A stretch of DNA of 11,749 nucleotides, from the NCBI GenBank assembly GCA_026770615.1, contig MU631732.1, forward strand, positions 88,639-100,387, written 5' to 3'. This document shows positions 7,064-11,749 of this stretch, in pieces. The DNA is from Pavlovales sp. CCMP2436 (lineage: Eukaryota > Haptophyta > Pavlovophyceae > Pavlovales). Each line of letters begins with the position of its first letter. The stretch's first letter is position 1. The position numbers were made by a program, and so were the translations under genes. The notes under the pieces were generated by a model. That model had not been told where the DNA came from. It searched no databases and saw only the letters and a list, made by a program, of their open reading frames with translations.

Positions 7064-7141
7064 ATTCGTCGGCCGTACACATCAGATTTGCCTGACTGCT
7101 GCTGCCTGTCTTCCTATTAACTAAGTCGTAATCTAAAAAAA

Positions 7142-7360
7142 CAAAACACCCCTGAAAAAACATTTTGAATACCTGGGTCATCTCATACCATCAAATGGAT
7201 CATGAGAAGCGCACGAACAAAAACTTCGCACCAAGCTCGCACATGCCATGAGCAAGATACATCTAGCTACAAACAAAAAATCATGCCACACACTATGGGC
7301 CGCTAAACTAACCCAACACGATGTGTCGACAATCCTCATCTACTACATGGGTGCGTCAGA
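7142..7360 (+). repeat. Direct repeat flanking insert, right copy
   Basis: Right partner of 6273-6490. The frame is better preserved here than in the left copy (one TGA at about 7201-7203) and continues without a break into unique thumb sequence, so this is likely the copy contiguous with the downstream pol. Confidence 0.9.
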
Positions 7361-7480
7361 AATCTCAGAGGCATTTCTCGAAAAGACGTTCACGGCAATC
7401 ACAGAGGTCACCCGAAACCGCTGCCTACTGGGCAATCACGTCGCGAGGAATGTATCTGCGGCCCAGTACAACGCGATGGC
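7161..7480 (+). pseudogene. RT thumb segment of the LINE
   Basis: Frame from HFEYLGHLIPSNGS (7161), the YLG motif that follows the RT palm in LINEs, through LAHAMSKIHLATNKKSC, the Leu/Trp-rich AAKLTQHDVSTILIYYMGASE and EAFLEKTFTAITEVTRNRC, to about 7480, where phase changes. The segment forms the thumb and start of the connection region. One TGA at about 7201 interrupts it. Its N-terminal two thirds are the right copy of the direct repeat. Confidence 0.7.
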
Positions 7481-8180
7481 ATGGTCATCATCGACCCACG
7501 AGCACAGAATGCAGGAGAAAAAGTTTCAACCATGGTACGGCTCCTAAACTCCGCGCCCGGAAATGCAAGTCAGGCCCTCGCCGCCCACACATTCAGCGTA
7601 GCAAAAATTGGCCCCATGGGAAGGGCCAAAGCATTTACAATGCCAACAGCGCGAGGAGCCGTCAAAGCGATTGCAGAAGCCCCTCCCGGAGAAGATAAAT
7701 AGACAATAATTGAAAACTATGCAAACCTTCAAACCACCCCTATAGGCGAACTAGCGCCAGGAATACTGTGGCAAGACTCAAAGGGCAAAATAACGATTAG
7801 AAAAGCAGACACCGAGTTAGCATGTATCACCGCAGAAAACGTCCATCTCATGGCTCAGCGAGGAAACAGTGGCGATCCAGACGAAGCTATGCACACCCTA
7901 AGCGAAGCAGAAGAAGACATCCGCATTACCGGTGGTAAGGATATCTCCCAAAACCTACGCATCATGCTTCAGACACTAACCGAAAATGCCGACATGAACG
8001 CAGTTAATGCAGCAGCAATTACCCTGTTTACCGAATCTTACCTTACGCATCTCACCAACACTAAGGTCCCACCATTTCAGAAGCGCGAAATCCTACGAAC
8101 ATTAGTCCCGGAATTATTACTAACCCTCAGCGGGTCCACAAACTACCGCTCCATTACCCGACACACAATTAAAGCTCATT
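7481..8180 (+). pseudogene. Connection region between RT thumb and RNase H
   Basis: One reading frame runs about 230 codons with a single TAG at 7700-7702. It includes LAAHTFSVAKIGPMGRAKAF, IGELAPGILWQDSKGKITIR, HTLSEAEEDIRITGG, NAVNAAAITLFTESYLTHL and REILRTLVPELLLTLSGSTN. Alternating hydrophobic and acidic helices suggest a folded domain, but I recognise no named family. It is the best preserved stretch of the polyprotein. It joins the preceding frame near 7470-7481 by a one-base shift and the RNase H part near 8180-8226 by another. Confidence 0.5.
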
Positions 8181-8860
8181 CACGCAGTCAGACACCCACC
8201 ATCATCCGAAAGACCGACCCTATGCAGTCGCCACGTAGGGGAAGACGGCCCATTCATCGAAGCAGGACGGGGAGGGAAACCCATGGCAGCAGAAGCAGCA
8301 TGCTATTACACTCACGCCAGGGGTGCAACGGGACCTATATCTTCAGTGGCGCACATCATTACATGCACCTTTGGGGGCGCACAAACAGTCGTAAACTCAA
8401 AATGCAACTCGGTCTCACTAGCCCTCCAATCCCTAGAGCATGTACCAAATTAAGAGATCAGATGGGACCACAACACAGGCGTCAAACACAAAACCGACCA
8501 CGCGTCAGACCGGAACCCAACACCACACGGCATCATCAACGCCACGAGCTACGATGCAAACCCCCACATTTGCAGGTTTTGCCCTTATCAAACGAGACAG
8601 AGGCCAAGGAAAAACCCGCACAATAAAACACACCCCGGCACACACCGTAGATAATGACAAAATTGCAGCGAGTTTGAACACGACAGGGGCCGTGCACACT
8701 GACCCCTTATCATGCATCAGAATCGTAGCCCCCTGGGCCTTCATGCGCGTAACAGGACTTTTCTTAAAACATCCTCAGGGGCCTCCTAATCGGCAGTCTG
8801 ATGAAACAATAAAATCTACACAAATGCTCTCAGCGATTGGGGAGCGTAAAAGGTAGCAGT
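8181..8860 (+). pseudogene. Degenerate RNase H domain
   Basis: In one phase (8226-8446) the reading is EAACYYTHARGATGPISS, then VNSKCNSVSLALQSLEHVP, the place and pattern of the second strand pair and the helix that normally starts with Glu. In the next phase (open 8440-8856) it reads TIKHTPAHTVDNDKIAASLN (8620-8679) followed by TTGA, matching the C-terminal RNase H box (H, then N-x-x-AD, LA...GA); His is at 8641-8643 and the usual terminal Asp of the box is Ala. The first catalytic YTDGS box is not clearly readable near 8200. RNase H would remove RNA from the cDNA hybrid. Position between RT and the zinc motif is as in RNase H-bearing LINEs. Confidence 0.55.
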
Positions 8861-9264
8861 TGCAGAAGCACCGGCGTCAGCCCATCTCTCACAAAACACC
8901 CTCACTGCCCACAAGTGGGCGCTAGCAGAAGCCAGCACAGGTGACCTAATCACATCGGACCCTAGCGCGGCACGAATTGAAATCACCGACAGGGTGGCCA
9001 GGTTCCACCTTATGGCTAGAACCCCCCTCACACACCCCCGGGCGCCGGAAAATGGCCAATATTGAACAGGCATGGCTCAAAGAGAGCGCAGCAGCTATCC
9101 ACCTCCCAGCCAAAGGCGAACGGCCTAAGGAAAGCCTTACGAAGCATTTTCTACAGATAATCCACGGGGCGACCCTCTACAATGCAGAATGGATCGTAAA
9201 AGAACCACCCCTGAGTACCGCAACCATCACTATAGACGGGAAGGACGAACCACTGAGCCACAAC
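8785..9264 (+). pseudogene. Post-RNase H spacer of the LINE
   Basis: One phase gives VAVAEAPASAHLSQNTLTAH and ARIEITDRVARFHLMARTPL up to TGA at 9062-9064. The adjacent phase takes over near 9052 with MANIEQAWLKESAAAIHLPA and EWIVKEPPLSTATITIDGKD, leading straight into the zinc motif. The overlap shows a single one-base shift. No named domain; it occupies the position of the helical spacer that precedes the C-terminal Cys/His motif in many LINEs. Confidence 0.5.
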
Positions 9265-9700
9265 TGCCCCCTGTGTAAGTTGCGAAACTCCCGAGACACG
9301 AAATACCACCTCTACCACGAGTGCAAGAAGACAGACGAACTGCGCCACGACCTCCAGTGCAAACTCAGCCAGATTCTAGCCCCACGCCTCGGACGCACGG
9401 CAGACAGAACAGCCACCAAAATGATGCAAAGGCCCGATTATTATGTCGGACGAGTGGGCGTGAGTATCAAAGGAAAGATAGCAGCGGGGACGCCAGGCGA
9501 TAATGAGCCAGGCGAAACCCCCAAACCTGGCGAGCTCCACTTCGCCCTTCTAGGGTACAACCTAGCGATGCACCAACTGCGCGACGAGTCTATAAAATCC
9601 ATGGCTGCAGCCACGTCAGACGGAATCTCCAGCTACGAGGTGCAAAAGTACCGAAACGCAATGTGGGCATCCCAGACCGCCGAAAGGCAGGCCGCCATCG
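9265..9700 (+). pseudogene. CX2CX10HX4C zinc motif plus RPD domain
   Basis: Cys at 9265 and 9274, His at 9307 and Cys at 9322 form CPLC...HLYHEC, the zinc motif common near the C-terminus of LINE polyproteins. About 35 residues later comes MMQRPDYYVGRVG (Asp of RPD at 9436-9438), then PKPGELHFALLG and AMWASQTAE. The part from SQILAP onward is conserved in the nested minus-strand element, so it is a real domain under past selection. CCHC followed by R/KPD is the signature order of the restriction-like endonuclease of R2-type LINEs, but the acidic residue expected 12-14 positions after RPD is not conserved between the two copies. RLE identity is therefore a proposal. The frame is intact throughout this segment. 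Confidence 0.6.
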
Positions 9701-10100
9701 AGAGCAAGAAGAATCATGATGACAACCATTCAAAAATGGAAGAAAAAGACCCAGCACCCACCAGCCAGACCCCACCCCAAACCCCCGATCACCCCACATC
9801 GAGCCAAGATGACTCGCCCACGCCAAACCCACCCACCCCAAGCGATCGCTCGTCTGCCACACCAAGCCCACCGACACAGCCCCCCGCCAGATCGAATGGA
9901 CAGCTACGACGCCGAGCAGCATCCCAACCCAGCGTTGGCAACCCAGCAGCCCCTACACGCAAACGCCCCGCCAGCCAAAGCCATCCAAAAGCGCCGCCAC
10001 ACGCACACAAAAAGGCCAACCACCCCGAAAAAAACACCGGCATAAAACGCCTCCTAGCCAGAACCTCCCACAACCACCGCCATGCAAAAAAAACAGAGCA
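9701..10100 (+). pseudogene. Pro/Thr/Ser and Arg/Lys-rich linker
   Basis: Continuation of the open frame that begins upstream of the zinc motif and stops at 10180-10182. It is low complexity: first acidic and Pro-rich (TSQTPPQTPDHPTSSQDD), then basic (RKRPASQSHPKAPPHAHKK). It joins RPD domain to OTU protease and is probably disordered. The basic part could bind nucleic acid or act as a nuclear localisation signal. An A8 run at 10085-10092 lies where the downstream OTU frame takes over one base out of phase. The equivalent linker of the nested minus-strand element is unrelated in sequence and built from a 23-residue repeat. Confidence 0.5.
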
Positions 10101-10787
10101 GAAAATCAGCAGCCACCAAGTGACAATGGGGACGACCAAGACATCACAGCGCAACAGATACGAGCCCCGGCCAGCAACCTAAACAGCCTGTTGGCGTCAG
10201 TTGCGCTAGCCCCAGAACACGTGAATGGCGACGGAAACTGTCTGATTTATGCGACACTAAAGAGCTCAGGGCGACCAGCCAGCTGGAACGCAGCTATACA
10301 AATACGGGAGACGGCAATCACACTAGCAGTCGCCTTCCCGATGGAAGGCCCTCAGGATATGCAGACCGGATATAGACCCAGATGACCCCATGGAATGACC
10401 TACAGTAAGCGACCCAACTTCTGGCCAATAGCAGCGCAGGCAAAGCACGGCCTTCCCCACTTCCCAGCGAACCAGGCCGCATGGATGTCAGACAACATGC
10501 TCCACAGCATAGCGACAGTCATGGGAACAGACATCGCGGTGCTGAGACTAAGCATAGACCCCGGCAAAGTGGGCGACATTATTGACGTATATTATGCATA
10601 CACCCCGCAACACACGCGGATCGGCAGTACAACATGGAAACACCGAACTACTACAGGAAGCAGAACACGGCAGAATAAGACCCTTGGTGAATTGTTCACG
10701 GCATCGCGCACCGGTCAAGGCAGACAAATATGCGTAATCACCATCGACGCCAACATGACACACTTCGAGGCAACACGAGAAATTTAG
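10101..10787 (+). pseudogene. OTU-type cysteine protease domain
   Basis: One phase from about 10101 to TAG at 10785-10787, with a single TGA at 10383-10385. It opens ENQQPPSDNGDDQDIT, then LAPEHVNGDGNCLIYATL: the OTU box with Asp 10230, Gly, Asn and nucleophile Cys 10239-10241. Further on come WMSDNMLHSIATVMGTDIAV (10480-10539), matching the Trp...I-x-V strand region, and ICVITIDANMTHFEA with the catalytic His at 10761-10763. OTU proteases cleave ubiquitin or polyprotein linkages; here the enzyme may process the LINE polyprotein or remove host ubiquitin, neither of which can be decided from sequence. The Cys-His distance (174 residues) is longer than in compact OTUs. The phase differs from the linker upstream. 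Confidence 0.75.
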
Positions 10788-10800
10788 TAGTTTAACTGAC

Positions 10801-10940
10801 AAGCAAGGAGAGGGTGGGGGGGAGGAGGGAGGTTGGCTGGCGTAGAAGTTCATTTTCTCTGCCTGTATTATGTGCTGTAGGTGCGGTGCGTGTGCAGGCG
10901 AGCCGCATTTCGAGACGAGCGAGATGCAGCAGAGGTTGTC
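10801..10940 (+). other. Purine/G-rich start of 3' UTR
   Basis: Just after the OTU stop, 10806-10834 is nearly all purine (GAGAGGGTGGGGGGGAGGAG), with G-quadruplex potential. The rest to 10940 shows no supported gene; it precedes the shared 3' cassette and is read as 3' UTR. Confidence 0.5.
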
Positions 10941-10944
10941 AGCA

Positions 10945-11083
10945 CGCAAGTCGAGTGCCGTCGACAGTCGCGTGTCTGATCAGTCTTAGCAGCGGGGAAA
11001 ACGGTATCCCGGGGTCCGGGAGCTGGTCCCAATTTCACCTGGGAGACCGCGAACGAGACCGGACGTTTTCATAGATATTTACA
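10945..11083 (+). other. 3' cassette of main LINE (plus copy)
   Basis: Contains GCAAGTCGAGTGCCGTCG, CGCGTGTCTGATCAG, GGGGAAAACGGTATCC and CCGGACGTTTTC followed by TAGATATTT, in the same order as the minus-strand copies at 11335-11495 and 2340-2510. It follows the OTU stop by about 160 bp, supporting a role as the 3' UTR recognised by the element RT. It faces the minus copy at 11335-11495 tail to tail. Confidence 0.7.
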
Positions 11084-11105
11084 CACTCAATTTTTATTTT
11101 GAGTG
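11084..11105. other. Small AT-loop hairpin
   Basis: CACTCAA (11084-11090) pairs perfectly with TTGAGTG (11099-11105) around an AT-rich 8-base loop. The minus strand reads AATAAA in the loop and TGTAA immediately beyond (11079-11083), both possible polyadenylation signals for the minus-strand transcript that would run through 11506-11335. Confidence 0.4.
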
Positions 11106-11334
11106 CGGGCTTTTAATATTTTAGCCAAATGTGCCTTGGGGGCTTGGCGACTAGGCCTCAACTCTTCAGCCAGCGGAAACGTCTGGAAGGCCTCCGTATG
11201 TAGTGTGTTCCGCCGATGAGACGTATACCTATTGCGCCGGTTACTAGTAATTTGTGCATTTTGACTAACTAATTTGCTGAGGACCATATTAAAATGGAAA
11301 ATTGGCTCGCCGTTCGCATGTAGCACTAGCTGTG
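11106..11334. other. Spacer between tail-to-tail cassettes
   Basis: No gene, repeat or motif is recognised. A long minus-strand open frame (11485-11087) runs across this spacer and the cassette, but its composition gives no domain and it lies downstream of a natural stop on that strand, so it is treated as non-coding. Confidence 0.4.
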
Positions 11335-11495
11335 CAATATCTAGAAAGAACGTCCGTCCCCTGACAGGTCGCTCCACCGGACCCGAGCGCCGAGAAACAC
11401 GGATCAAGGGACCTAAGCAGAGCACACGGATACCGTCCCCAACACCGAGGCTGATAAGACACACACGACAAACGACGCCTCTCAACTGGCGCGCC
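11335..11495 (-). other. 3' cassette, minus copy 2
   Basis: On the minus strand: CGCCAGTTGAGAGGCGTC, GTCGTGTGTGTCTTATCAGC, GGGGACGGTATCCGTGTGCT, GGACGTTC and TAGATATT, collinear with the plus copy at 10945-11083. The 20 bases GGGGACGGTATCCGTGTGCT are also identical to the copy at 2340-2510. It starts about 11 bp after the stop of the minus-strand open frame at 11506-11749, so it occupies that gene's 3' UTR. Either a LINE 3' end was inserted there or the preceding frame is itself the end of a related element. Confidence 0.7.
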
Positions 11496-11505
11496 TTTCC
11501 GAGCT

Positions 11506-11749
11506 TCAGCGCCGCCCCTTGCTTTTTCCCTTGCCTTTTTTCTTAAAACTGCCGCTGCCGCTGCTCCCAGGCGTCAGGGGCGGCGAGGCCATCCCAGCCC
11601 CACTCCCCCCACTCGCACTCCCGCCGCCGCCGCCGCTGGCAGGTTCACCAGCGTCGCGTTGGCGCTGACGTTCGACTACGCGCATGGCGACCTCCTGGGG
11701 GTGGGGGTGGGGGTGGGGGAGGGCAGAGGGGGGGTGGTATAGGGTGATC
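11506..11749 (-). CDS. C-terminal coding end, Gly/Ser/Lys-rich, partial
   Basis: The minus strand is open from the window edge to TGA at 11508-11506. From the Met at 11685 it reads MRVVERQRQRDAGEP, a Gly/Ser tract (ASGGGGGSASGGSG), SPPLTPGSS, and ends SFKKKGKGKSKGRR. Immediately upstream is a C-rich tract with CAG at 11697-11695, which could be the end of an intron: CAG then GAG would start a last exon at 11694 in phase 0. Alternatively the tract is translated as Pro-His repeats. High GC and simple Gly/Ser composition are typical of green-algal nuclear genes and unlike the degenerate LINE. The basic tail suggests nucleic-acid binding or nuclear targeting; the family is not recognised. It could also be the C-terminus of another retroelement, since a LINE-type 3' cassette follows. 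Confidence 0.5.
   Translation of the reverse strand, partial: ITLYHPPSALPHPHPHPQEVAMRVVERQRQRDAGEPASGGGGGSASGGSGAGMASPPLTPGSSGSGSFKKKGKGKSKGRR
11697..11719 (+). repeat. G-quadruplex motif / minus-strand polypyrimidine tract
   Basis: Four runs of five G separated by single T residues (11697-11701, 11703-11707, 11709-11713, 11715-11719), followed by further G runs to 11734. On the minus strand it is a C-rich tract ending in CAG, directly before the proposed last exon. Confidence 0.8.

Larger units (their letters stand above)
6491..7141 (+). mobile_element. 651-bp insert within RT thumb, A7 at its 3' end
   Basis: Bracketed precisely by the direct repeats ending at 6490 and starting at 7142. 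It has a perfect 20-bp inverted repeat near its left end, an open frame of about 134 codons resembling a LINE C-terminal region (6662-7063), and seven A residues at 7135-7141 abutting the right repeat. Plus-strand orientation, 3' A-run and flanking duplication fit a 5'-truncated LINE copy, although 218/219 bp is very long for a target duplication. GC content of 6660-7060 is higher than its surroundings. Confidence 0.65.
154..11083 (+). mobile_element. Degenerate Dualen/RandI-like LINE (composite, disrupted)
   Basis: Collinear plus-strand remnants of one large non-LTR retrotransposon: basic gag-like segments, APE endonuclease, reverse transcriptase, RNase H, zinc motif with RPD domain, and OTU cysteine protease. 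No LTRs, integrase or aspartic protease are visible. From memory, Dualen/RandI of Chlamydomonas was described as encoding APE, RT, RNase H, a restriction-like endonuclease and a cysteine protease, which is the same set. The reading frame changes many times and TAA, TAG and TGA all interrupt it, so the copy is inactive. Foreign segments occupy 1571-1655, 2114-4016 and 6491-7141. The 5' end is unclear because 1-209 belongs to another repeat, and the 3' limit is placed at the end of the shared 3' cassette. LINE identity is strong; clade assignment is moderate. Confidence 0.8.

Noticed and set aside
1656..10787. Stop-codon reassignment to explain in-frame stops in pol.
   Set aside because: TAA (2028, 5247, 5996), TAG (5178, 7700) and TGA (10383) all interrupt the frame, and they occur alongside several frameshifts; decay is the simpler reading.
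11200..11235. CCGATGAGACG as a hammerhead ribozyme core.
   Set aside because: The conserved CTGATGA is imperfect, and no matching GAAA segment or three-helix arrangement was found nearby.
11087..11485. 132-codon minus-strand open frame across the 3' cassette and spacer.
   Set aside because: It lies just after the stop of the upstream minus-strand ORF in another phase and covers a cassette that behaves as 3' UTR in three contexts; the equivalent frame is broken in the copy at 2340-2510.

Overview
The window looks like eukaryotic nuclear DNA built almost entirely from decayed, nested non-LTR retrotransposons (LINEs). No prokaryotic operon, ribosome-binding-site pattern, rRNA, tRNA or CRISPR array is visible. 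The host is probably a unicellular alga, most likely a green alga. That is an inference from the resemblance of the main element to the Dualen/RandI LINEs of volvocine algae, and from a GC-rich, Gly/Ser/Lys-rich host-like coding end at the right edge. The species cannot be named from sequence alone.

Main element, plus strand, about 154-11083. Read in order it contains: three arginine-rich gag-like segments (154-1372); the start of a polyprotein with a VGEAKNLGP motif (1508-1549); the first half of an APE-type endonuclease (1656-2113); the second half of that endonuclease (4017-4530); a linker; a reverse transcriptase with SAPGLDG, KKAYDKV, GCKQGCPPSP and YIDD boxes (5250-6235) and a thumb (7161-7480); a degenerate RNase H (8181-8860); a CX2CX10HX4C zinc motif followed by an RPD-containing domain (9265-9700) that may be a restriction-like endonuclease; a Pro-rich linker; and an OTU-type cysteine protease (10101-10787) with GDGNC and a C-terminal His. 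Several frameshifts and in-frame stops of all three types show that this is a dead copy.

Three later events interrupt it. (1) An 85-bp insert at 1571-1655 is flanked by a perfect 15-bp target duplication. Taking out 100 bp restores one open frame across the site. (2) The endonuclease is split by about 1.9 kb (2114-4016) holding a short inverted-repeat sequence and the minus-strand 3' end of a related but distinct LINE, whose linker has become a 69-bp minisatellite. (3) The RT thumb is split by about 650 bp (6491-7141) that ends in A7 and is flanked by 218/219-bp direct repeats. The insert carries a C-terminal ORF remnant of another LINE.

Repeats: an 84-bp perfect inverted repeat (1-84 / 2182-2265) shares its sequence with the 85-bp insert. 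A 195-bp tandem duplication lies in the gag-like part (964-1354). A conserved cassette of about 140-170 bp follows three different coding ends (plus 10945-11083, minus 11335-11495, minus 2340-2510). At the far right a minus-strand open frame (11506-11749) looks like the last exon of a host gene, with a C/A tract before it that reads as a G-quadruplex motif on the plus strand.
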